DNA from: Catellatospora sp. IY07-71
GTDB taxonomy: Bacteria; Actinomycetota; Actinomycetes; Mycobacteriales; Micromonosporaceae
Direction of reading: 5' to 3'
NCBI RefSeq assembly: GCF_018326265.1
Contig: NZ_AP023360.1
Span: forward strand, 3,959,501 to 4,023,500
DNA length: 64,000 nt
Shown here in pieces: positions 56,775 through 64,000 of the stretch; position 1 is the first letter of the stretch, and the number at the start of each line of letters is the position of its first letter. Below the pieces are notes generated by a model. The model saw only the letters and a list, made by a program, of their open reading frames with translations, was not told the DNA's origin and searched no databases. The position numbers and the translations under genes were made by a program.

Positions 56775-59063
56775 TCAGGAGCGACCGGGTTCGTGGCGGC
56801 GCAGCGCCAGGCGGGTCAGGCCGATCAGCACGACCATCTGCACGCCCATGAGCACCATGTACTTGATCCAGTTCTCCGCGGTGTGTCCCCACAGCGGGTC
56901 CTGGTAGCTCTTGGGCAGCATGGCGCCCATGTCGATGGTGGCCGCACCGGCCGCGAACCCCCACCGGGTCGGGAAGATCCAGGAGATGATCTCCATGGCG
57001 GTCTGCCCGGCCAGCAGGAACAGGCCGCCGGAGAACACGAGCTGCGCCATGACCACGACCACCATGGCGGGCGTGGTCTGCTCGGTGGTGCGTGCCAGCG
57101 AGCTGATCAGCAGGCCGAGCACGGTGGACACCAGCGCGATGCCGACCATGGCGACGATGATCTCGGCGGTCTGGCTCGGGATCACCAGCGCCTCGGTCGG
57201 CGGCCCCTGGAACAGCGCCAGGTACACGAACAACGCCACCTGTGCCGTGTTGATCAGGAAGAACACGGTGAGCTTGGAGCTGAGGTACGCCGCGGCGGAC
57301 AGGCCCACCGCCCGTTCCCGGGCGTAGATGGGCGCCTCGGCGACGATCTCCCGGACCGCCGCGGCCGTGCCCATGAACGCCGCGCCGGTGACCAGCACGA
57401 CCAGCAGCTGCTGTGCCGTCAGGTGGACCGGCCCCAGGTTGGCCAGGCCGGAGTCGCCGGGCACGGTGTAGGACAGCACCGCCAGGATCAGCGGCATGGC
57501 CAGCAGGAACATACTGAAGCCACGGTCGGAGAAGATCACGTTGAGCATGCGCATGCACAGCGTGAAGTACTGCCGGATGGGCGCGCTGGGGTTGCGGGCG
57601 AACAACCCCCACGTTTTGCGGTCGATGTTGACCCGGCCGGGTTTCGCGGCGGGCGCGTTCGGCCGGGCACGGGCGGCCAGCGCGTCGTCGACGCTGACCG
57701 CAGCGGGCTCGGCGTCGTCGATCACGGCGGTGGGCAGCGCCACCTCGCCGGTCGCACCGAGGTCGGGCTCGTCCGTGCGCTGCGCCGGCACCAGCGGCAC
57801 GGCCGCGGTCGGCTCCGCCTCACCGTCGGCGGCGACGGGCGCGGCGGCAGCCGCCGGGGCGGGTTCGGCGGCCACGGGCCGCGCGGCGGGCTCCTGCCGC
57901 GTGGACGGGGTCACCGCGCTGACGTAGCGCGCGTACAGCGGGGAGTTGCGGAAGGCGCGGGTCCACCGCTCCGGCTCCTCGGTGATCTTCGTGAAGACGT
58001 CGGCGTAGTCCTCCGCGCCGAAGAAGCCGAGCAGCTGGTCCGGCGGGCCGAAGTAGCCCATGGTGCCGCCCAGGCACATGACCAGCACCCGGTCGCAGAT
58101 GTCCAGGTGCAGCACGCTGTGGGTCACCACGACGACGGTCTTGCCCTTGTCGGCCAGTTCCCGCAGCTCGCCCATGACCTCCTTGTCGAGCGCGGGGTCC
58201 AGGCCGGAGGTCGGCTCGTCCAGGCACAGCAGCGACGGCTCGGTCAGCAGCTCCATCGCCACCGAGGCCCGCTTGCGCTGGCCGCCGGACAGCACGTCGA
58301 TGCGGGCCTTGGCGCGCTGGGTCAGCCGCATGGTGTCCATGACCTCGTCGACCTTGGCCCAGCGCACCTTGCGCGGCACGTCGTCGGCGAAGCGCAGCGC
58401 GGCGGCGTAGCGCAGCGCGGTGCGGACCTTGAGCTGCTTGTGCAGCACGTCGTCCTGCGGCACCATGCCGATGCGGTAGCGCAGCTGCGCGTAGTCGGCG
58501 TAGAGGTCGCGCCCGCCGTACCAGAGCCGGCCCTGGGTGGCCGGGCGCAGCCCGGTGAGCGCCTTGAGCAGCGTGGACTTGCCGCAGCCGCTGGGGCCGA
58601 TGAGGGCCAGCAGGCTGCCCTCCGGCAGCGCGAAGCTCACGTCGTCGATGAGGACCTTCTCGCCCAGGCGCACGGTCAGGTCGTCGGCGATGATCGAGGC
58701 GGGGCCGGTGTCGACGTGGTCGTGCAGGCGTACGCCGTCGAAGAGCAGCTCGTGCCGACCGATGGAGACCATGTCGCCAGCGTGCATGAGGGTGGGCTTG
58801 GCGACCTGGCGTCCGTTGAGGAAGGTGCCGTTGCGGCTGCCCAGGTCGACGAGCGTGAAGGTGTCGCCGGTGCGGCGCAGCTCGGCGTGGTATCGGGAGG
58901 CCTGCAGGTCGGCGAGCACGATGTCGTTGTCGGCCTCGCGCCCGAGGCGGATGCGCACCGCGCCGTCGGCGGAGGCCGTCTGTCCGGAGTCGACCGCCGC
59001 GGCGGCCTTCTTCGCGGGGCTCCGGCGGCGGGCCGGGCGTTCGGTGGAGGGGTCAGTTGACAC
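56775..59063 (-). CDS. FHA-domain ABC transporter (ATPase-permease fusion)
   Basis: The 762-residue protein has an FHA domain (about 30-110: IRLGREADNDIVL, ASRYHAELRR, DLGSRNGTFLNG), an ABCG-type ATPase (about 125-350: GPSGCGKSTLLKAL, LSGGQRKRASVAMEL, LLCLDEPTSGLDP), an Ala/Pro-rich linker (about 385-460) and an ABC2 permease with six helices (about 500-760). FHA domains bind phosphothreonine, so transport is probably switched by Ser/Thr kinases. The GTG at 59063 after AAGGA puts a polar tail before the FHA domain; upstream codons at 59105 or 59123 are alternatives. The cargo is unknown. Confidence 0.9.
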   Translation of the reverse strand: MSTDPSTERPARRRSPAKKAAAAVDSGQTASADGAVRIRLGREADNDIVLADLQASRYHAELRRTGDTFTLVDLGSRNGTFLNGRQVAKPTLMHAGDMVSIGRHELLFDGVRLHDHVDTGPASIIADDLTVRLGEKVLIDDVSFALPEGSLLALIGPSGCGKSTLLKALTGLRPATQGRLWYGGRDLYADYAQLRYRIGMVPQDDVLHKQLKVRTALRYAAALRFADDVPRKVRWAKVDEVMDTMRLTQRAKARIDVLSGGQRKRASVAMELLTEPSLLCLDEPTSGLDPALDKEVMGELRELADKGKTVVVVTHSVLHLDICDRVLVMCLGGTMGYFGPPDQLLGFFGAEDYADVFTKITEEPERWTRAFRNSPLYARYVSAVTPSTRQEPAARPVAAEPAPAAAAAPVAADGEAEPTAAVPLVPAQRTDEPDLGATGEVALPTAVIDDAEPAAVSVDDALAARARPNAPAAKPGRVNIDRKTWGLFARNPSAPIRQYFTLCMRMLNVIFSDRGFSMFLLAMPLILAVLSYTVPGDSGLANLGPVHLTAQQLLVVLVTGAAFMGTAAAVREIVAEAPIYARERAVGLSAAAYLSSKLTVFFLINTAQVALFVYLALFQGPPTEALVIPSQTAEIIVAMVGIALVSTVLGLLISSLARTTEQTTPAMVVVVMAQLVFSGGLFLLAGQTAMEIISWIFPTRWGFAAGAATIDMGAMLPKSYQDPLWGHTAENWIKYMVLMGVQMVVLIGLTRLALRRHEPGRS

Positions 59064-59152
59064 CCGCACATCCTTGCGGCAAGGCCAGTGCAGATCAAGC
59101 GCCATCCGGCTCGATAACCCCACCGTCCGGAACCCGACCGGTCTGTCGTCCC

Positions 59153-59232
59153 TTGATCACTCGACTTGCCTGGCAGATGGGCGAATGGGGCGTCAAGATA
59201 CGCCCGTTTGCCGGGCAAGTCGGAGGATCATG
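59153..59232. repeat. Family A palindrome, copy A6
   Basis: GACTTGCCTGGCAGATGGGC faces ACGCCCGTTTGCCGGGCAAG; two mismatches make it the most decayed copy. It lies between divergent genes (FHA-ABC and antiporter), 90 bp from the FHA-ABC start. Confidence 0.78.
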
Positions 59233-59617
59233 GTGTTCCCGGTGCCTGAGTGAAGATCGTCACGGCGTGGGAGGTTCGGCAGGGGCCGGATTCGGCGCTA
59301 TGGTGGTCGAGGTCGGTGCGTGGACAGTGTCCCCGGGCCTCAACTACAAAAGCCTTCACGGAATACCGTTCGGCTGGAGCCGTGTCGCGCCACTCGCCGC
59401 GAGGCGACCGCACGCACCGACCATGACTTCCTTTGTTGCCCGCCCGCTCCGGTGCCCGATCATCACCGGAGCGGGCGGTGCTTCTCTGCCCGCGGCTGGT
59501 GCGTTCCGCCGTCGTTACTTCGGCGAGACTACCAACAAAATCGGCAAGAATCCATGCCCTGCGACCCGTCATCGTGTCGCGTACGCCGATGATCGCGGGC
59601 CGTGGTGCGATGGCGGG
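59233..59617 (+). other. Long leader region of the antiporter gene
   Basis: This 385-bp gap holds a perfect hairpin CGCCCGCTCCGGTG / CACCGGAGCGGGCG (59441-59454, 59464-59477) and an AT-richer stretch (59515-59575). The antiporter frame stays open through it, including an ATG at 59423, but third positions lose their GC bias, so I read it as an untranslated leader. No tRNA or riboswitch consensus is recognised. Confidence 0.45.
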
Positions 59618-61144
59618 GTGGACCAACACTCGGTCATCCTCGTGCTGCTGGTGCTGGGACTGCTGTGCGTGCCGGTCGGGACGCGGCTGCGGATCCCCGC
59701 GCCGGTCGTGGCCACGGTGTTCGGCGTCGTGCTGGGCGCCCTGCCTGGCGTCACGCTGGACCCGCCGCCTGAGCTGATCCTGCCGGTGCTGCTGCCGCCG
59801 CTGCTGTACGCCGCCGTGCAGCAGACCTCCTGGCGTCACTTCGCCCGGGGCTGGCGGCCCATCCTGCTGCTGGCGGTCGCCCTGGTCTTCGTCACCACCG
59901 CCGTCGTGGCGGCCGTCGCCACCCGCATCCACCCCGCGCTGCCGCTGGGCGCCGCCGTCGTGCTCGGCGCGGTGACCTCGCCGCCGGACCCGGCCGCCGT
60001 CTCGGCGGTGGCCGGCCGGCTCGGGCTGCCCCGGCGCACGGTCACCCTGCTGGAGGGCGAGGGCCTGTTCAACGATGTGACCGCGCTGACCATCTACCAG
60101 GTCGCCGTGGCGGGGGTGGCGACCGGGACGCTGTCGGTCTGGGGCGCGGCGGCCGAGTTCGGCTACGCGGCGCTGGCCGGCGCGGGCATCGGCCTGGTCA
60201 CCGGTCTGTTCTTCGGCTGGCTGTTCGACCGGCTGCCCACCGCCGAGCTGCGTGCCGGGCTGAGCCTGCTGATCCCGTACGCCGCGTACCTGGCGGCGGA
60301 CGCGGCGCACGCGAGCGGGGTGCTGGCCGTGCTGGCGGCCGGGTTCTGGCTGGGCGCGACCCGGGCCGACCCGGACGACGTCGCGGGCAGGCTGTCCGGG
60401 CGCAACTTCTGGGACGTGATCGAGCAGCTCGTCACCGGGTTCACGTTCGGCCTGATCGGGCTGGAGTTCGTGCAGGCGCTGGATGATCTCGGCGCGGACC
60501 TGTGGGCGTACTCGCGATTCGCCCTGCTGATCTGCCTGACCCTGGTGGTGGTCCGCTTCGCGTGGATGTTCGGGATGAGCGGGCTGATCCGCCGCCTGCG
60601 CGCCCGCGACCCGGCGGACGTGCCGGTGAGCTGGGGGGAGACCCTGCTCGTGGCCTGGGCGGGCATGCGGGGGGTGGTCACCATCGCCACCGCCCTGGCC
60701 CTGCCCCGCGACTTCCCCGGCCGTACCCAGATCGTCTTCGTCGCCGCCGTGGTCGCGGTCGTGACGCTGCTGCTGCCGGGGATGACGCTGCCCTGGCTGG
60801 CACGCCGCACCGGGCTGACCACGGGGGCGCAGCGGCGGCGCGAGGCGGAGCGGGAGATCATCGCGGCCGCTCAGGAGGCCGCCCTGCGCCGGCTGGCGGA
60901 GTTGCGCGCCGACGGCACGGTCGGGCCGGAGACCGCCCGGCGGCTGGAGGAGTGGCAGCGGGCCGTCCTGCTCGACGAGGAGGCCGAGGACGAGGACTGG
61001 GTGCGCCGCCGGCGGCAGGTCGGCGAAGTGCGGGCGGAGCTGCTGGCGGCGGCGCGGGCGGAGGTGCTGGACCGCCGGGAGCGGGAGCCGGAGGCCGCCG
61101 ACGACGTGCTGCGCCGACTCGACCTGCACAGCGCGGTCCACTGA
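59618..61144 (+). CDS. CPA1-type sodium/proton antiporter
   Basis: The 508-residue protein has about 12 membrane helices and the CPA1/NhaP marks: LGAVTSPPDPAAVSAVAGRL, the ion-site EGEGLFNDVTALTIYQVAV (Asn-Asp) and TFGLIGLEFVQAL, with SWGETLLVAWAGMRGVVTIA near 345. The last 110 residues form a charged, Glu/Arg-rich helical cytoplasmic tail. It exchanges Na+ (or K+) for H+ for pH and salt balance. The GTG at 59618 starts just before the first helix. A bidirectional hairpin follows the stop. Confidence 0.9.
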   Translation: MDQHSVILVLLVLGLLCVPVGTRLRIPAPVVATVFGVVLGALPGVTLDPPPELILPVLLPPLLYAAVQQTSWRHFARGWRPILLLAVALVFVTTAVVAAVATRIHPALPLGAAVVLGAVTSPPDPAAVSAVAGRLGLPRRTVTLLEGEGLFNDVTALTIYQVAVAGVATGTLSVWGAAAEFGYAALAGAGIGLVTGLFFGWLFDRLPTAELRAGLSLLIPYAAYLAADAAHASGVLAVLAAGFWLGATRADPDDVAGRLSGRNFWDVIEQLVTGFTFGLIGLEFVQALDDLGADLWAYSRFALLICLTLVVVRFAWMFGMSGLIRRLRARDPADVPVSWGETLLVAWAGMRGVVTIATALALPRDFPGRTQIVFVAAVVAVVTLLLPGMTLPWLARRTGLTTGAQRRREAEREIIAAAQEAALRRLAELRADGTVGPETARRLEEWQRAVLLDEEAEDEDWVRRRRQVGEVRAELLAAARAEVLDRREREPEAADDVLRRLDLHSAVH

Positions 61145-61146
61145 GG

Positions 61147-61179
61147 CCGGTGGCGCCCCCGGGCAGGAGGCGCCACCGG
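61147..61179. terminator. Bidirectional terminator hairpin
   Basis: CCGGTGGCGCC (61147-61157) pairs perfectly with GGCGCCACCGG (61169-61179), between the convergent antiporter and LPMO stops. Confidence 0.85.
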
Positions 61180-61188
61180 TTCATCGCG

Positions 61189-62331
61189 TCACGGAGTCGT
61201 ACAGGTCAGCGTCGGCGGGTTGTTGGTCCCGCTGTGGTTGGCCAGGAATCCGAAGGTGGTGCTGGCGCCCGAGGCGAGGGTGCCGTTCCAGGACACGTTC
61301 TTGAACGTGGTGGCCCCGGAGGAGTTGGTGTAGGTGCTGCTCCAGCTCTGGTTCACGGTCTGCCCGTTGGGCCAGGTCGCCCGCACGGTCCAGCCGTTCA
61401 CCGCGCCGCCCGCGGTCACCTTGATCTCCCCCTGGAAGCCGTTGCTCCAGTTGTTGACCTGGGTGTACGTCGCCGCACACAGCGACGGGGTGGGCGGTCC
61501 GGGCGTCGGGGCAGACGGAGCCGGGCTGCTCGGCCGCGGCGACGCCGCGCTCGGCGACGGCGAGGTCGAGCGGGACGGCGACGCCGACGGCGAGGTCGGG
61601 TTCGACGGGATCGGCGACGGGCTGGAGGGCGGGTTGTTGATGCCCGTCACCTGGCCGTTGCCGCCGTCGAAGATGACGTCGGAGCAGCCGTAGAACGTCT
61701 CCTGGCTGTCCGAGCGCTTCCACACCGAGTAGATGACGTGGCGGCCGGACTTACCGGAGGGCAGGTTGCCGTTCCAGTAGTAGTAGCCGTCCGGCGCCGG
61801 GGCGTTCATCGGCGGGTGGTCGATCGACAGGAACGGCTGCTCCTCCATGTCCGCCCAGGTCAGCGCCTGGTTGGGGTTGTAGCCGTCCTTGGTGACGTAC
61901 AGGTAGAACCAGCCCGGGTGGGCCGCCCAGTTGCTGTAGCGCCAGGCGTGGTTCGCGCCCGAGGTGAGGTGGGTCAGCGGCCAGTCGCTGCGCGGCGCGT
62001 CGAAGCCCGCGAACTTGGTGTTGCCGCCGCTGCACAGCGCGCCGTCCGGGATGAAGCCGCGGGTGCGGCCCGCCCCGTCCGAGCGCAGCACGCCGAACCA
62101 GTCGTAGAACGGCTGTGCGCCGCCCACGGACATCGCGTTCTGGCAGGCGCCGTTGGTCGGCCTGATCTCGCCGGTGCTGGACTTGCCGTCCACGTAGCAC
62201 AGGTAGGTCCGGCTGCCCGGGGTGAGCATCGCCCCGTGGGCGGCGGCCGGGCCGGCGTTGATCATCGTGAGCGCCACGCCGGCGGCGAGGGTGGCGGCGG
62301 CCGCGAGGGCCGCTGCCTTCAGCTTGTTCAT
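61189..62331 (-). CDS. Secreted lytic polysaccharide monooxygenase (AA10) with CBM2
   Basis: The 380-residue protein has a signal peptide (1-31) whose cleavage exposes His32 in AAAHGAMLTPGSR, the first ligand of the copper histidine brace; the second His is in SGANHAWRYSNW. The AA10 domain (about 32-225) is followed by a Pro-Ser-Thr linker (about 235-285) and a CBM2 (about 288-380; YTQVNNWSNGFQGEIKV). AA10 enzymes oxidatively cleave cellulose or chitin. This length and the CBM2 suit the cellulose-active type. The ATG at 62331 follows AAAGGA; an upstream codon at 62412 would spoil the signal peptide. Confidence 0.93.
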   Translation of the reverse strand: MNKLKAAALAAAATLAAGVALTMINAGPAAAHGAMLTPGSRTYLCYVDGKSSTGEIRPTNGACQNAMSVGGAQPFYDWFGVLRSDGAGRTRGFIPDGALCSGGNTKFAGFDAPRSDWPLTHLTSGANHAWRYSNWAAHPGWFYLYVTKDGYNPNQALTWADMEEQPFLSIDHPPMNAPAPDGYYYWNGNLPSGKSGRHVIYSVWKRSDSQETFYGCSDVIFDGGNGQVTGINNPPSSPSPIPSNPTSPSASPSRSTSPSPSAASPRPSSPAPSAPTPGPPTPSLCAATYTQVNNWSNGFQGEIKVTAGGAVNGWTVRATWPNGQTVNQSWSSTYTNSSGATTFKNVSWNGTLASGASTTFGFLANHSGTNNPPTLTCTTP

Positions 62332-62535
62332 GCTGCTGTCCTTTCCAGCACGGACACACCCGCCGCCGGGCCGAGCCCCAGGTCGCGAACGGAGATGTGC
62401 CGAGCTGCGCATGCGGGATCACCCCTGCCGCGGCCTCGGGGCCGGGGACAGGGGTCAGGGACGGTCCGTCGCGTGCGTGCGGCTCGTGCTGGCCGCGGTC
62501 CGCTCCACGGATGCCCTCGCGGCACCACGGCATCG

Positions 62536-62563
62536 ACATTCCACCATGTGATTTACCGGTCAA
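62536..62563 (-). promoter_or_regulatory. Promoter of the LPMO gene
   Basis: On the minus strand TTGACC (62558-62563), a 16-bp spacer and GAATGT (62536-62541) fit a housekeeping promoter about 205 bp before the LPMO start. The leader between them holds no convincing ORF. Confidence 0.55.
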
Positions 62564-62599
62564 GCAACCGTTGCGCCGTCCCATCCCGTTTGCGAGCAT

Positions 62600-63133
62600 G
62601 TGCCGGTGTCGATGACCACGCTGCGCCGCAACGCCTGGTGGGTGCTGCCCGAGCTGGCGGCCCTGACCCTGGTGGCGGTGTTAGGCCTGGTCGCGCCGCC
62701 CGCCGGGCTCGACGACGCGCTCGCCGCGCGGGTGGCCGCGATCCTCACCGAGTCCTCCCCGGCCGAGCACCATGCGCACGGCCACGACGTGGCCGCCGAG
62801 GACACGGTCATGTGCACCGCCGAGACCATGGGCACCGAGCCCGCCGCGGCCACCCGGATCGAGGACGTGCGCGTGGTGTACGCGTACTTCATGTGCGCCG
62901 CCGGGGAGCCGGGGCAGCCGTGGGACTTCGCGGCCCGCATCTCCGGCCCGGTGGTCGTCGAGCTGGGCGAGCCGCCCGTGGTCCGCATCGCGCAGGCCGG
63001 GCTCGGCTACCGCGACCGGGTCACCGCGATGCTGCCCGACCGGTACGAGGACTGGGCCTTCAGCGGTTTCCGCGACAAGGAGCTGCCGACCGCGCTGCAG
63101 CGCCGCTACCTCGACGAGGTGGCCGGAGCCTAG
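62600..63133 (+). CDS. Single-pass membrane or secreted protein, unknown
   Basis: About 177 residues with one hydrophobic segment (LPELAALTLVAVLGLVAPPAG, about 16-36) and an outer domain containing HHAHGHD near residue 57, a possible metal site, two cysteines (VMCTAET, YFMCAAG) and a helical C-terminus. I do not recognise a family. Start choice is open: GTG at 62600, GTG at 62606 (GAGCAT six bases upstream) or ATG at 62612. It diverges from the LPMO gene. The next gene starts 30 bp after the stop on the same strand. Confidence 0.65.
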   Translation: MPVSMTTLRRNAWWVLPELAALTLVAVLGLVAPPAGLDDALAARVAAILTESSPAEHHAHGHDVAAEDTVMCTAETMGTEPAAATRIEDVRVVYAYFMCAAGEPGQPWDFAARISGPVVVELGEPPVVRIAQAGLGYRDRVTAMLPDRYEDWAFSGFRDKELPTALQRRYLDEVAGA

Positions 63134-63163
63134 TCCGCGGGGCGCCCCACTACGCTGATCACC

Positions 63164-64000
63164 ATGCGATTCGGATTATTCGGCACCGGCTACTGGGCGG
63201 AGCAGACACAGGGCGCGGCGCTGGTCGCCCACCCCGAGGCCGAGCTGGTGGGCGTGTGGGGCCGCGACGCGGGCAAGGCCGCCGCGCTGGCCGAGCGCCT
63301 GGGCGCCCGGGCGTACGGCGACCCCGACGCGCTCATCGCCGACGTGGACGCCGTCGCCGTGGCGCTGCCGCCGGACGTGCAGGCCCCGATCGCCGAGCGG
63401 GCCGCCCGCGCCGGCCGCCACCTGCTGCTGGACAAGCCGCTCGCGCTCACCGTCGCCGACGCCGACCGGGTCGTCGCGGCCGTCGACGCCACCGGCGTGG
63501 CCAGCGTGGTCTTCTTCACCGGCCGCTTCGATCCGTTGGTGACCGCGGCGCTGGAGAAGGCGTCGGCCGCGGGCGGCTGGGGTGCTGCCCGGGTCACCAT
63601 GTGCGCCTCGATCTTCGCGCAGGGCGGCCCGTACGCGGGCTCGGCCTGGCGCAAGGTGCACGGCGGGCTGTGGGACCTCGGCCCGCACGCGCTGTCCCGG
63701 CTGCTGCCCGTGCTCGGCCCGGTGACGGAGGTGACCTCGCTGGCCGGGGCGTACGCCACCAGCCATGTGCTGGCCCGGCACGAGACCGGCGCGGTGAGCG
63801 CGCTGACGCTGACCCTGGACGCCCCACCCACCGCGCTGCTGTTCGAGTACCAGCTGCAGGGCGAGGCCGGGATCCTCGACCTGCCCGGCGGCTCGGGCGA
63901 CCCGGTCGCCGCGTTCGGCCGCGCGATCGACGAGCTGCTCACCCAGGTGCGCGCGGGCCGCCCGGAGCACCCCTGCGACGTGCGTTTCGCCCGCGAGGTG
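63164..64000 (+). CDS. Gfo/Idh/MocA-family oxidoreductase, truncated by the window edge
   Basis: 279 codons are visible and the frame is open at the window end. The N-terminal Rossmann part begins MRFGLFGTGYWAEQTQG and contains VGVWGRDAGKA; LLLDKPLALTVADADR carries the conserved Lys-Pro of the family near residue 90, and WRKVHGGLWDLGPHALSRL carries the catalytic-type Asp-x-x-x-His. These enzymes oxidise or reduce sugars and inositols with NAD(P). TACGCT-N7-ATG marks a leaderless start. The substrate is unknown. Confidence 0.88.
   Translation, partial: MRFGLFGTGYWAEQTQGAALVAHPEAELVGVWGRDAGKAAALAERLGARAYGDPDALIADVDAVAVALPPDVQAPIAERAARAGRHLLLDKPLALTVADADRVVAAVDATGVASVVFFTGRFDPLVTAALEKASAAGGWGAARVTMCASIFAQGGPYAGSAWRKVHGGLWDLGPHALSRLLPVLGPVTEVTSLAGAYATSHVLARHETGAVSALTLTLDAPPTALLFEYQLQGEAGILDLPGGSGDPVAAFGRAIDELLTQVRAGRPEHPCDVRFAREV

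Noticed and set aside
59057-59617. Extension of the antiporter by 187 residues
   Set aside because: The stretch crosses palindrome A6 and a hairpin, loses GC bias at third positions and has no hydrophobic or family match.
59233-59617. Possible tRNA or small RNA gene
   Set aside because: No GGTTCGA arm or CCA end, and the only hairpin is not part of a cloverleaf.

Overview
The window has the hallmarks of a high-GC actinomycete chromosome, most likely a member of the Micromonosporaceae (inference from gene content, GC-rich third codon positions, GTG starts and leaderless promoters; no rRNA is present to test it). Genes sit on both strands in short operons. There are no tRNA or rRNA genes, CRISPR arrays, transposases or phage genes. 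At least ten genes look leaderless: a -10 box of the form (T/C/G)ANNNT lies 6-8 nt before the start codon and there is no Shine-Dalgarno sequence. I used this geometry to choose several starts.

Layout. 1-8.9 kb: a truncated SF1 helicase, a DUF5925 AAA ATPase, a Tat-exported PhoX-like protein, a MazG-like hydrolase divergent from a second DNA sliding clamp, and two NUDIX genes. 9-15.8 kb: a membrane protein divergent from lysX (lysyl-PG synthase fused to lysyl-tRNA synthetase), a polysaccharide deacetylase, a Lys/Ala/Pro-repeat transglycosylase and a YidB-like protein. 16-19 kb: an IclR regulator divergent from a KDPG aldolase/KDG kinase pair. Together with the glucose dehydrogenase at 24.7 kb these suggest an Entner-Doudoroff-type sugar acid route. 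19-24.6 kb: 2H phosphoesterase, sirtuin, ECF41 sigma factor, a four-helix membrane protein, a broken acetyltransferase and a prolyl oligopeptidase. 26-30 kb: a tightly overlapping monooxygenase-SDR-hydrolase operon divergent from a TetR gene with an evident operator. 30-38 kb: GH6 cellulase, class A PBP, two polysaccharide-type genes and YceI. 38-45 kb: HTH-TOBE protein plus orphan ModC-type ATPase, valS with a candidate valine leader-peptide attenuator, two small membrane proteins and trmB. 45-56 kb: secreted amidase, TPR/FN3 membrane protein, SDR, GDSL esterase, GH18 chitinase, an MFS exporter with a C-terminal winged-helix-like tail, and a thioredoxin/DUF4395 pair. 56-64 kb: VOC protein, FHA-ABC transporter, CPA1 antiporter, a cellulose/chitin LPMO (AA10), an unknown protein and a truncated Gfo/Idh/MocA oxidoreductase.

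Two themes recur. First, secreted polysaccharide attack: GH6, GH18 and LPMO, each with a CBM2 module, plus esterase, deacetylase, amidase and transglycosylase. Second, the intergenic spaces are filled by at least four families of imperfect palindromes. Family D (core AAGGGCACCTT) always lies downstream of at least one gene end and is probably a terminator. Family A (core GACTTGCCTGGCA) also occurs between divergent promoters and shows paired changes in its arms, so it is better explained as a dispersed palindromic element.
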